From CBDFJH01 sp965198095 (GTDB lineage Bacteria > Latescibacterota > UBA2968 > GCA-2709665), in NCBI GenBank assembly GCA_965198095.1, contig OZ240239.1:2418001-2482000 (forward strand): a stretch of DNA of 64,000 bases, given 5' to 3'. The notes beneath the pieces are model-generated. The model saw only the letters and a program-made list of their open reading frames with translations. It was not told the origin of the DNA and did no database searches. How positions within the stretch are numbered: position 1 is the stretch's first letter; each line of letters begins with the position of its first letter. The position numbers were made by a program, and so were the translations under genes. This document shows, one piece after another, positions 52,574 to 61,006 of this stretch.

Positions 52574-55500
52574 CTTGTGTACAGTTGCGACGGCAGCTCA
52601 TCCGCCGTACCGGTTTTTTCTTCACGCTGGCAGTGCTCCTCATCATGATAACCGGCAGGATAACGAGCGTGCACGCACAATCCTCGCCATCGATTTCAAT
52701 TGAGCTGTCCCCGGGTCACCGGGTGCCGCAGAACACCGCGATCACCGGTACCGTCACCTTGAGCAACCTGGACGTTGGCAGCTATTCCTCTGTCATATTC
52801 CGTGCTGATATCACAGGATATCGGGATGCCGAGGGCAGGTGCAACGGCGATGACACCGGCAAAGACATCGAGGCAGCCGTGGACGAGAGCCGGGAAATCC
52901 TCACGGACTTAAGGATTTACGACGCCTGTCATTACTATACTTATGGTAACTACACGCTCGATGCCAGGATATTCCGGATCGATACATCAGCCCCCGACGG
53001 CAAGGTAGAGTTGGCATCAACGAGTACGCAGTTCATGATGTCCAGGTATCTGACGCCGGGAGAGGTGACGGCGCCGCCCCCGGCTTCCGGTGTAAAGGCA
53101 TGGCTGGACCCGGACCCCAGAACGCTTGACATGCGCGTCGGGGAGTGGCATCGATTTCGCACCCGCAGCGACATTCTGCTCTACCTCAACGACCACGTCG
53201 GCGTACTCATGTACGGTAGCGAACCTGGATTCTTCGTCGCCCCCGGGGAAACTACTCCATCAAAATCCGTCGAGGAAGCCTGCCAGGGCCCGTATTTCAT
53301 CGACTCCCCTTGGCGCCGCGCCATCCATCAGGCGCTCTGGATCGGCGCCTGCAAGGCCGGCGACGGAGTCATCCAGGTTCGACATGAAACCGACGCAGTT
53401 GCCCCCCTGTACGAGTACGAGTTCCGCGTCCTCGAACGGGGCGGGACCGGTGGAAACAGAGAGCCGGCGTTCGACGAAGGAGCAAACGCCACCCGCTCCG
53501 TTGCCGAGAACACCCCTGCGGGCCGAGAGATCGGCGCCCCAGTCACCGCCACCGATGAAGACGGAGACGCGCTGACCTATTCCCTGGGCGGCAGCGACGC
53601 TGCCCTGTTCTCCATCGACGGCGGCACCGGCCAGATAGGGGTGAAGGCCGGGACCACGCTGGATTACGAGAAGCAGACCAGCTACTCGGTCACTGTGTCG
53701 GTTCACGACGGCAAGGACGTAAACGGCAATGCCGACACGAACATCGACGCCACCATCGACGTAACCATTATCATCGACGATGAGGACGACACGCCCACGC
53801 TGACGATTGAAAACAAGCGTGCAGGGGAGGGGGACGGGGACATGGTGTTCGCGGTGGTGTTGAGCCCGGCGAGCGGCGAGGAGGTGATGGTGGACTACGC
53901 GACGCAGGCAGGCACGGCCACCGAGGGCACGGACTATACGCGAACGAGGGGCACGCTGACGTTTCCTGCGAATAGTTCGACGCCGCAGGAAATCCGCGTG
54001 CCGATGATCGACGATTCGGCAGGGGAAACGGACGAGACGTTCACGGTCGAGTTGAGCAACGCGCGCGGCGCGGCGCTGGGCGTCGCTCGGGCGACCGGGA
54101 CCATTGCGGACAACGATGTCACACCGCAACCTCCACCGCCACCGTCGCCACCACCACCTCCACCGTCACGTCCACCGCCCCCACCACCACCTCCACCGTC
54201 CGCGCCTGATGCGCCCACGGTGACGGAGACATCGACGAGTAGCGTCACGGTGAGTTGGGAAGAACCGGCCAACGACGGTTCGCCCATCACGAGCTACGAT
54301 CTGCGCTACCGGGAGGGCAGCGACGGGGAGTTCACGGACGGCCCGCAGGACGTGAAGGACACGAGCGCAACCATTGAGGGGTTGAGCCCCGACACGGCAT
54401 ACGAGGTGCAGGTGCGGGCCAGCAGTGCCGCGGGCGACGGCGACTGGTCGGCTGCGGGCACGGTGCGGACCCGTGCGCCACCGCCACCCGCGCCTGACGC
54501 GCCTATGGTGACGGAGACATCGGCGACCAGTGTGACGGTCAGTTGGTCCGCGCCAACCGATGACGGGCCGCCCATCACCGGCTACGATCTGCGCTACCGG
54601 GAGGGCAGCGACGGGGAGTTCACGGACGGCCCGCAGGGCGTGACGGGCACGAGCGCGACCATTGAGGGGCTGAGCCCCGACACGGCATACGAGGTGCAGG
54701 TGCGGGCGAGCAGCGCTGCGGGCGCCGGGGAGTGGTCGGCCCTTGGGGTCTTGCGGACCGCCGTATTGATCTTGTATGACCTGTTTTCCCTTTCGCTGGA
54801 TCTGGATGACTCCGAAGGCGATCAATACGTCTCGTTTCTGACGGTCTCACCCGGTGGCGTTGTTCCCGTTCAGATTTTGGGCGCGGATATCCAGAACACG
54901 CGAGATCTGTCAGTGCAGGTGGGATACGATTCGACCCAGGTCGTTTACGAGGCGTTTGATGCGGGCGATATGTTGCCGAATGCCGAATCGCTTGTGGTGC
55001 GGGATTCGACCTTTGTCGAGGTGGGTCTTGCGTCGCCGGGGGGTCAGGCCACCGTCGACAGCAGCCTGCCTGCAGCGCACCTGCCTGCTGAAGCAGGCGA
55101 GGCAGGGGACGCTGCGCAGGCAGGCCTTGTGGGTACGTTGCGTTTTCGTGCGACGGATGCGTTATCGGAGACCGAGATACGGCTGGCGGGCGCGGAACTC
55201 ATCCGGGGGGAACCCCGGGAGGCGATGACGCGATCCGTGAGCGTTGCCTTACAGATCGCCGGGCCTCCTGATCCGGATTTCGACGGCAATGGGATGGTCG
55301 AGTGGGCTGATTTCGTGCTGTTCGCCAACGCCTTTGGGTATCGCGAGGGCGATGAGGAGTACGATGCAAAATACGACCTGCACGGCGACGGTGGGATCGG
55401 GTTTGCCGACTTCGTGATCTTTGCCAAAAGCTTCGGCAATACAGTGAACCGCGCGCCGGTCTTCGCCCTGGCGCCGCCCGTGACGCGCTCCGTGGCTGAG

Positions 55501-55755
55501 AACGCCCCGGCGGATCAGCCGATCGGGGATCCCGTCTCTGCGTCGGATGCCGACGGCGATACACTCACCTACAGCCTGTGGGGCGCCGATGCGGAACACT
55601 TCGACATTGACGCGAGCACCGGGCAGATCCGGACGAAGGGGACGTATGATTTTGAGCAGAAGCGCAGATATTCGGTGATCGCGCGCGCCGGCGACGGCCA
55701 GGGCGGGCGCGTCAGCCTGGTCGTGAGCATCGCCGTTACCGACGTGGACGAATAG
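52549..55755 (+). CDS. Surface protein with Calx-beta, FN3, cohesin and dockerin modules
   Basis: A 1068-residue exported protein. A long basic leader precedes a hydrophobic core (about 24-38, FFFTLAVLLIMITG), ending SVHAQ. The N-terminal region (about 45-295) is beta-rich and unrecognised. Then come a cadherin-like domain (about 300-410, RSVAENTPAGREIGAPVTAT), a Calx-beta domain (about 418-525), a mixed-codon proline linker, two FN3 domains, cohesin-like (about 745-890), dockerin-like (DFDGNGMVEWADFVLF and DLHGDGGIGFADFVIF) and a final cadherin-like domain. The cohesin carries a 22-residue insertion absent from both paralogues. ATG at 52549 has a weak ribosome site; a TTG two codons earlier is possible. 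Confidence 0.85.
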   Translation: MTRILISWTCVQLRRQLIRRTGFFFTLAVLLIMITGRITSVHAQSSPSISIELSPGHRVPQNTAITGTVTLSNLDVGSYSSVIFRADITGYRDAEGRCNGDDTGKDIEAAVDESREILTDLRIYDACHYYTYGNYTLDARIFRIDTSAPDGKVELASTSTQFMMSRYLTPGEVTAPPPASGVKAWLDPDPRTLDMRVGEWHRFRTRSDILLYLNDHVGVLMYGSEPGFFVAPGETTPSKSVEEACQGPYFIDSPWRRAIHQALWIGACKAGDGVIQVRHETDAVAPLYEYEFRVLERGGTGGNREPAFDEGANATRSVAENTPAGREIGAPVTATDEDGDALTYSLGGSDAALFSIDGGTGQIGVKAGTTLDYEKQTSYSVTVSVHDGKDVNGNADTNIDATIDVTIIIDDEDDTPTLTIENKRAGEGDGDMVFAVVLSPASGEEVMVDYATQAGTATEGTDYTRTRGTLTFPANSSTPQEIRVPMIDDSAGETDETFTVELSNARGAALGVARATGTIADNDVTPQPPPPPSPPPPPPSRPPPPPPPPPSAPDAPTVTETSTSSVTVSWEEPANDGSPITSYDLRYREGSDGEFTDGPQDVKDTSATIEGLSPDTAYEVQVRASSAAGDGDWSAAGTVRTRAPPPPAPDAPMVTETSATSVTVSWSAPTDDGPPITGYDLRYREGSDGEFTDGPQGVTGTSATIEGLSPDTAYEVQVRASSAAGAGEWSALGVLRTAVLILYDLFSLSLDLDDSEGDQYVSFLTVSPGGVVPVQILGADIQNTRDLSVQVGYDSTQVVYEAFDAGDMLPNAESLVVRDSTFVEVGLASPGGQATVDSSLPAAHLPAEAGEAGDAAQAGLVGTLRFRATDALSETEIRLAGAELIRGEPREAMTRSVSVALQIAGPPDPDFDGNGMVEWADFVLFANAFGYREGDEEYDAKYDLHGDGGIGFADFVIFAKSFGNTVNRAPVFALAPPVTRSVAENAPADQPIGDPVSASDADGDTLTYSLWGADAEHFDIDASTGQIRTKGTYDFEQKRRYSVIARAGDGQGGRVSLVVSIAVTDVDE
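55053..55118 (+). repeat. 66-bp palindromic insert in cohesin module
   Basis: Paralogue 1 reads CAGGCCAC directly followed by GGCAGGCC; here 66 bases are inserted between the same two octamers. The insert contains nested CCTGCCTGC, CCTGCCTGCTGAAGCAGG and GCGCAGGCAGG arms. It adds exactly 22 codons (VDSSLPAAHLPAEAGEAGDA and two more) and keeps the frame. Confidence 0.75.
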
Positions 55756-56115
55756 CAGATTCAGGGCGCCGGGGGACCTCGTGATGTTCAACCGGTGCAT
55801 ATACCACGCCGTCTATGGGCGGAGGGACCGGCGACGGCGCTATGTTGCCCTGAAATACGCGGCTCGGCCGTCTGCAACTCACAGTGCGTCCGCATCGTCT
55901 AGACAAATCCCATAACGTCCATAAGTGACGGATCTGTTGGCGGATTCCCATCTAGCCGGCTCCGATAGCCTCACTCACCGTTGGAGTAGGTTGGGCTCTG
56001 CCGTACCGATATTGTGGGATCTCCAGGATGTTGAAGAGCTGGTCCAGATCGGGCTCTGGCAGGAGGAGAACATCGCCAACGCTGTCGAATTGCTGGCGGA
56101 GTACGGGCCTGGATT
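55756..56115. other. Gap between third surface gene and Mrr-like gene
   Basis: A plus-strand frame at 55925-56140 (71 codons) is unrecognised and runs into the minus-strand gene, so I do not call it. No terminator with a T-run was seen after the surface gene. Confidence 0.35.
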
Positions 56116-57015
56116 TCATGGACTGGACAGAGGCGTGTGATCGTCCACCCTTACGAAGGGTTGACCTGTTTCGGCAGCCCGCCGAACCTTCATGGCGAGT
56201 ACGGCTGCGAAGTCGAGCCGGCGTGACAGGACATCATGGAGATCGCGGCCATCCATACAAATGACGCTCTTGCCGCGCCCGAATGCGGTGAGCCCTTCAG
56301 AGGAGAATCCGCTATAGCTCAACAGAAGACCGCGGGACCACCTCGCCTTGTCCTCTACCTTGGCGTTGAAGGAACGAAGCGTCGCTGTGTCGACCAAGGC
56401 ATTGGTCCATTTTGCTTCGAGCAAATAGATATCGTCTCGCAAGACGAAGCTGCCGTCGATTTGCTCGCCCACCAGACGGAAGGAAGCGCGCGCAGACAAC
56501 CCGTATGCATCGAACATGCCCTTCAGGAATTTTTCGAATGCATAGCCACGCGGTTGTGGGTCCAACTTGGACAGGTGCAGCAAGCGACCGGCAAGAGAGG
56601 AAGCCGTCACCGCATCAATTCGCGATTCTGCGGAAGCGGTGGAGGACATCTCGTGTGTTGGCGGCGTGCCCCCGGGACGTTCAATGATTTTAGAGAACGC
56701 AGCCCGTACCGTATCGTCCAATTCCGGATAGTTGTGAGTTACGCCGCTGGCTTCACGGTACTCCCAAAGCGCATTCAGCGTATCAAGAACTGTTTTTCGG
56801 TTCGCCTGTCGCAAGTAATAGCGCAGGCGCTTCGCCTTGCTCCCGCCCTGAACTGCCCAACGAGGATCGTCTATATCGACCCGGAGTTCTTCTCGGAAGA
56901 ATTCAGCGAAGGTTCGATTCAAGAAATCTAGTACGTAACCGTCTTCCATGCCGAACACCTTGTCGAGGACCGGCACGTCCATGGTGCGAATCTTTGCATT
57001 CGACGTTCCGCTCAT
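56116..57015 (-). CDS. Mrr-like restriction endonuclease domain protein
   Basis: A 299-residue protein. The N-terminal part (about 1-150) is helical and unrecognised. The C-terminal part has a PD-(D/E)xK nuclease core of the Mrr type: RGYAFEKFLKGMF (Glu), GEQIDGSFVLRDDIYLLEAKW (Asp and E-x-K) and a later WSRGLLLSYSGFSSEGLTAF, as in Mrr_cat proteins. It probably cuts modified or foreign DNA. It starts only three bases from the end of the AbiEii frame, making a three-gene operon (AbiEi, AbiEii, Mrr-like). ATG at 57015; an alternative ATG lies 11 codons in. Confidence 0.75.
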   Translation of the reverse strand: MSGTSNAKIRTMDVPVLDKVFGMEDGYVLDFLNRTFAEFFREELRVDIDDPRWAVQGGSKAKRLRYYLRQANRKTVLDTLNALWEYREASGVTHNYPELDDTVRAAFSKIIERPGGTPPTHEMSSTASAESRIDAVTASSLAGRLLHLSKLDPQPRGYAFEKFLKGMFDAYGLSARASFRLVGEQIDGSFVLRDDIYLLEAKWTNALVDTATLRSFNAKVEDKARWSRGLLLSYSGFSSEGLTAFGRGKSVICMDGRDLHDVLSRRLDFAAVLAMKVRRAAETGQPFVRVDDHTPLSSP

Positions 57016-57017
57016 GT

Positions 57018-57869
57018 CTATCTCAAGCTAAGTCCTCTGAGCCAGGCGTCGACCTGTCCGAAGGCGTCCTGCTGCCACTGATCCGCTGTGCGATTGCCAA
57101 GCAGATAGGAGCCTTCAACGAACCTTCTGACGCTCGTTGGTCCGAAATCTTCGATGTTGCGAAATTTGTCGGAGATCAATCAGTAGCCTTGCCGGGCTGA
57201 TCGAACGTCGAGGAGTGGTCGTGTAGCTTCGACGAGCGCGTCGATCCCATCCGGGAAATTTCGGATAGAATAGTAGATGTCGTAGGCGTCCTTGCGTTTC
57301 AGACGATTGGCGATGGCGTAGCCTTTCATGGCCAAGAGGGCTGGAATCGACGCAACGGCGATACGAACGAGATTCCTGCCCCCATCGGGCATGTCTCCTT
57401 CGATGGCGACCATCTGATAGAATCTGAGCGCCAGGTCGGCGCCGTCAGCACGCTGGACGGCAAACTGGCTGATGAGTGGCGGCGTATTTTTTGTAATCTC
57501 TGCGTCGCGCGACATCAGAAAGTCGACGACGACGTCGATGTCGGGCCCGTCATCCCTGGCGGGTACGGTGCGCACCAGTTGGAAGCGCCGCAGATTGTCC
57601 CGTTGATGGTAGCCATGTTCCTGAAGGGCTTCGACAAGTCGAACATATTCGCCGTCGCCCAGGGCGGACGGGTCGAGACCAAGGTCCACGTCTCCGGTTC
57701 CGATATGGGGCATGTCGGCTTCGCTCAGCAACAGCCAGGGAACGGCGCCGCCGACAATCGCAAACTTGCCATTGAAGCTGCCGAGAACCTGGCCGATCTC
57801 GATCAGCACGGATTTAACCGCCGTTGTCGTCCGGTCATCGTAATCACCGGCGGATTGAGGCTCTCTCAT
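57018..57869 (-). pseudogene. AbiEii-type nucleotidyltransferase toxin with in-frame TGA
   Basis: The frame opens with ATG at 57869, overlapping the AbiEi stop (ATGA). It encodes an AbiEii-like nucleotidyltransferase: FAIVGGAVPWLLLSEADMP, GTGDVDLGLDP with the metal-binding Asp pair, IDVVVDFL, and the later LLAMKGYAIANRLKRKDAYD. A TGA at 57180-57182 stops it after 229 residues. Beyond it the same frame continues LISDKFRNIEDFGPTSVRRF, the normal family ending, up to TAG at 57018. The product is thus either truncated by 53 residues or made by read-through; the catalytic part is before the stop and could still work. Confidence 0.8.
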
Positions 57870-58969
57870 AACCACGGAAAGCACTTCGAGGCCATATGGT
57901 CGGCGGCCTCACGATCTCGATCGTTGCCGTTCCAAAGATCGAGGTATGTGACAATCGGACTGGCGCAGAAAATGCCTGGCGCCGGCTGAACTGCGTCTTC
58001 GAATAGATTCTCATCGTTCGGGATGCGCACGATGACATTTGTTCCCTTTCCAACACGAGTCAGCTTCAACGTCTCCGTCAGCATACGAGCGCCGGGTTCA
58101 TCGGCGTAGAAGCTGTGTGTGCCGCCCCGGGCGAAGGGCGCAAACCATTGGGCGGCCGAGTTTGACGAGTAAATTGCGCGCGGATGCTGTGGTTCCGGAT
58201 TCAGACTTCCCGACAACTGTTTGCTGAGTTGGTCACCGTGGAAGAGCGTGTATCCGCTGATGCGGCGGCCAGCCGACTGGCGGTATTCCTCGCGCCATGT
58301 CCGCAATAGCGCATCCGGCTGGACAAGGATGATGCCGTTGTTCCGCTTTTCGATCCATTCCCGTGTGAGCAGGGCTTTGCGAACGTTGCTCACATGGCCG
58401 AGGCTCGCGTTGGCCGCTTTCGCCAGGTCGGTGACGCGCCATGCCCGGGCAGAATCGCGAAGGAGGACCCGCAAGATTGCGGCCGCCTTCGGGGTGAAGA
58501 TCGACCTTAGAGCGCGAGTTTCGGACTTGGGCCTGTCCGCGACAGCTCGATCGATATAGACATTGTCGAAGGCGAGGTGAGCGTTCCCGACCAGATCCAG
58601 GTAGGCGACATCGTGATCTATGCAGATCGACCGAGACGCGGGAGACAAGTAGGGACTCACGAGCATGGGGATCGAACGTGTGCCGGAATCCCCGTGACCG
58701 GACTGACGAGCGTGCGCCAGGTAGCCCTTGAGTTGATAGACGGCGGACCGGACGAAACGGGGAGCACCGTTCGCTTTGACTTCGATGATGAGTGCATAAG
58801 TGTGATCGCCGTGCTCGAACTCGATACGTCCGTCTATGAGATCGTCGCTTCCGAGCCGCTGGTCATGGCGAACCGAACTGGCCTCTAGGTGCAGCACATG
58901 GTCGAGCAGGTCACGGGCCGCGTTCACGGCTGCGATCTCCAGATCGTTTACTAGCGCGTGCTTTTTCAT
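57866..58969 (-). CDS. AbiEi-family antitoxin / transcriptional repressor
   Basis: A 367-residue protein typical of the larger AbiEi antitoxins of type IV modules. The N-terminal part contains a nuclease-like segment (LIIEVKANGAPRFVRSAVYQ). The middle carries a winged helix-turn-helix (AWRVTDLAKAANASLGHVSN, VRKALLTREWIEK) for promoter binding. The C-terminal part (about 250-367) is the antitoxin domain, including the IVTYLDLW segment. It should repress its own operon and counter AbiEii. ATG at 58969; the stop overlaps abiEii by four bases. Confidence 0.8.
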   Translation of the reverse strand: MKKHALVNDLEIAAVNAARDLLDHVLHLEASSVRHDQRLGSDDLIDGRIEFEHGDHTYALIIEVKANGAPRFVRSAVYQLKGYLAHARQSGHGDSGTRSIPMLVSPYLSPASRSICIDHDVAYLDLVGNAHLAFDNVYIDRAVADRPKSETRALRSIFTPKAAAILRVLLRDSARAWRVTDLAKAANASLGHVSNVRKALLTREWIEKRNNGIILVQPDALLRTWREEYRQSAGRRISGYTLFHGDQLSKQLSGSLNPEPQHPRAIYSSNSAAQWFAPFARGGTHSFYADEPGARMLTETLKLTRVGKGTNVIVRIPNDENLFEDAVQPAPGIFCASPIVTYLDLWNGNDRDREAADHMASKCFPWL

Positions 58970-58973
58970 CGTA

Positions 58974-58988
58974 TACTGAAATTACTGA
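58974..58988. promoter_or_regulatory. Direct repeat upstream of AbiE operon
   Basis: TACTGA-AAT-TACTGA lies four bases upstream of the abiEi ATG (read on the minus strand as two TCAGTA units). AbiEi proteins bind repeats near their own promoter, so this is a candidate operator; the spacing is very close to the start codon. Confidence 0.35.
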
Positions 58989-59056
58989 TTTTGGTGAAAA
59001 ATATCAAGCGGTTTCACTCATGTGGCGTTTTCAGCGGTATGCTGAAGGCGCCTTCG

Positions 59057-59683
59057 ATGGTGAAAATGCCGTCCGAATTCGAGCGCGCGAAGACCAAAAC
59101 CCTGCGAAGGATGGAGCAGGCCTACAAGGAGCGGGATAAGACGGTCAGTCTTGTTTTTACCGGGCCCCAGGAATATGGCTACGGAGGTCAGTTTGAGCTG
59201 AACACCGTGAGAGATGTCGCAAATATCAAGCTGCGCAAGACGCTCCGGGAAGAGCTCGGAGGCACCTACGGCGTCTGGATAACGAAGAGGTCATATCTGA
59301 TTCCCAAGCCACGATATGAAATTTCGCTCACGTTCGGGTGTGCACCGGAACGGGTTGATGAAATGATTCAAGCGCTCTTCCAGCAGATCGACAGTCTCAA
59401 GACGGTCGGCCCCGACGAGCTCACCGTGACCAAGGTGCGCGAGAAGCAGACGCGCGAGTATAAAGTGAACTTGAAGAGGAATCGGTACTGGATAGGCAAG
59501 CTGAGGTGGATGCACTATAACGACGAAGATCTGATGGATATTCTTAGACGCCCGGACTATATCGATACCATTTCGGCAGAGATGATTCGGGGCGCTTTCC
59601 GGAGGTTTTTCGATACCAAAAACTACGTACAGGTTGTGCTGTATCCGGAGGAGATTGAAGAAACAACGATGCGGAGCGATTAG
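59057..59683 (+). pseudogene. M16-family zinc protease, C-terminal remnant
   Basis: About 208 codons encode only the last domain of an M16 (insulinase/PqqL-like) metallopeptidase: ERAKTKTLRRMEQAYKERDK, LRKTLREELGGTYGVWITKR, then ISAEMIRGAFRRFFDTKNYV. The zinc-binding HxxEH domain and everything else upstream are absent, replaced by the AbiE operon. The frame is still open to a TAG stop, so the loss of the 5' part is probably recent. A short start (ATG 59057) exists but is unlikely to make a useful product. Confidence 0.75.
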
Positions 59684-59864
59684 CATGAATAATTCATAAA
59701 AAAGGTATTTCGCTTACCCAAGTCATTGTATTATGATGACGCAAATAATGTTATAACAATGAATTGGGAGAAAACTACGTTGAAGATAATCGTGACAGGG
59801 TCGCTCTTGCAAGTCGATGCGCCAAGAAGATTTAAGGCGCCTTCGACGGCGGCGGCGTGGCCAG

Positions 59865-59908
59865 CCTGCCTGTGCGCCTGCCTCCGCGCCTAACGCGGCG
59901 CAGGCAGG
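59865..59908. repeat. REP-like palindrome near RAYT
   Basis: CCTGCCTGTGCGCCTGCC and CGCGGCGCAGGCAGG arms flank CGCGCCTAA. The right arm is identical to that of 32994-33028. Confidence 0.6.
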
Positions 59909-60026
59909 TCACCGCAAGCAGGCCGATGACGGTGACACCTTACTGTTTCGGGACGTGGAAGCAACGACAGGCGATTTGTCTTGGATGGATGATGCATTGA
60001 AGCGATACGTCGAACCAAAGGTTGAA

Positions 60027-60054
60027 AAGGTGGAGCAGACATTCCTGTCTGCTC
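60027..60054. repeat. 28-bp inverted repeat, left of RAYT
   Basis: It begins AAGGTGGAGCAGACATTCC and ends in GTCTGCTC; its core GCAGACATTCCTGTCTGC is palindromic. The reverse complement with two changes occurs at 60707-60734, so the pair brackets the transposase, as REP pairs do around RAYT genes. Confidence 0.7.
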
Positions 60055-60090
60055 ATAACCCTCAAACCGGAACCTTTGCATCCCGTGTCT

Positions 60091-60790
60091 TTGCACGCTA
60101 CGACTCGCCGCCGTCTCCCCCACTGGAATAAGGACGGCGCTATCTATTGGATCCCCTTTCGCCTCGCTGACGCGATCCCCCGGGACCTTCCAGGAAGGGC
60201 GTAAGCTGTGGCACAAGCGCCACCCCGAACCGTGGACAGACGCCGAGTGGAAAGAATACAACCGACGTTTCGATGAAAAGATCGAATCCTGGCTCAATGC
60301 CGGCATGGGTTCCCGTGCCCTGGCGCACATAGATGCCCGTGAAGCGGTCAAGAAGTGTCTTTTGCGTTTCGACGGCGAAAGACACCGGCTTCACGCAGCC
60401 GTCATCATGCCCACGCACGTTCACCTCCTTATGGAACCCCTGGGAGGCCACGACCTTTCGCGGATTCTGCAGGGCATAAAAGGCGCCTCTGCACGCGAAA
60501 TCAACAAACTCACAGGCGTCACCGGGACTTTCTGGCTCGACGAATCCTATGATCACATTGTGCGCAGCGAAAAGCAATATTGGCGCTTCGTCCGCTACAT
60601 CACGGAAAACCCCACAAAAGCCGGACTGCGCGACGACGAGTATTGGCTCTATAAAGGCGACGCACGCCTTTCTTCTGTCTGCATTCCGGCAGAAGGACAA
60701 TGTGAAGGGCAGACAGGAATGTCTGCCCCACCTTCACACACGCTTTCTCAACCGCTCGACAAGCCATTGTGCCGAGGTGGCGTTGATTGA
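60091..60790 (+). pseudogene. RAYT (REP-associated Y1 transposase), frameshifted
   Basis: The first frame reads RRRLPHWNKDGAIYWIPFRL-ADAIP and a second frame continues GTFQEGRKLWHKRHPEPWTD. The latter runs on through RLHAAVIMPTHVHLLMEPLG, the His-hydrophobic-His site of Y1 transposases, then FRYITENP-type WRFVRYITENPTKAGL, which contains the likely catalytic Tyr. One extra C in a run of five (60177-60181) causes the frameshift. RAYTs bind REP hairpins and can move or spread them. The visible C-terminus reads into the right inverted repeat (GQTGMSAPP). Confidence 0.75.
60707..60734. repeat. 28-bp inverted repeat, right of RAYT
   Basis: GGGCAGACAGGAATGTCTGC and on, the inverted partner of 60027-60054. 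It lies within the last codons of the transposase frame. Confidence 0.7.
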
Positions 60791-61006
60791 TTCGCGAATA
60801 AAGCAGCTATCCGTGACAATTCATGAATGATTCAGGTTAGAAAGACGTTTTCCCAAGGATAAGCCCCGACCTGCCTGCAGCCGGCAAGTTACAGAGATCG
60901 GAGGAGGTCTTTCATATACCCGTCAATACATAAGGTCTGAGTCAGGCCCGGGACCAACTGAAGTCCGCTCCGGTTGACGAGAGCTCATATCGGATCGAGG
61001 AAGGCT

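Larger units (their letters stand above)
59684..60840. mobile_element. RAYT-bearing element with AATTCAT-type ends
   Basis: The left end (59684-59700) reads GCATGAATAATTCATAAA less its first base, and the right end (60818-60840) reads AATTCATGAATGATTCAGG and on. These match the ends of the gene-less element at 32910-33404. Inside are a REP-like palindrome (59865-59908), a RAYT relic and a pair of 28-bp inverted repeats. I infer the larger, formerly autonomous relative of the short element. Confidence 0.5.

Noticed and set aside
41328..55755. The surface-gene cluster as a true cellulosome for plant polysaccharides
   Set aside because: No glycoside hydrolase in the window carries a dockerin, and the cohesin-bearing proteins have adhesive rather than catalytic modules; the only GH-like gene (27588-28637) is separate and lacks docking modules.
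55925..56140. Plus-strand frame of 71 codons after the third surface gene
   Set aside because: GTG start without ribosome site, no family resemblance, and it runs into the opposite-strand Mrr-like gene.
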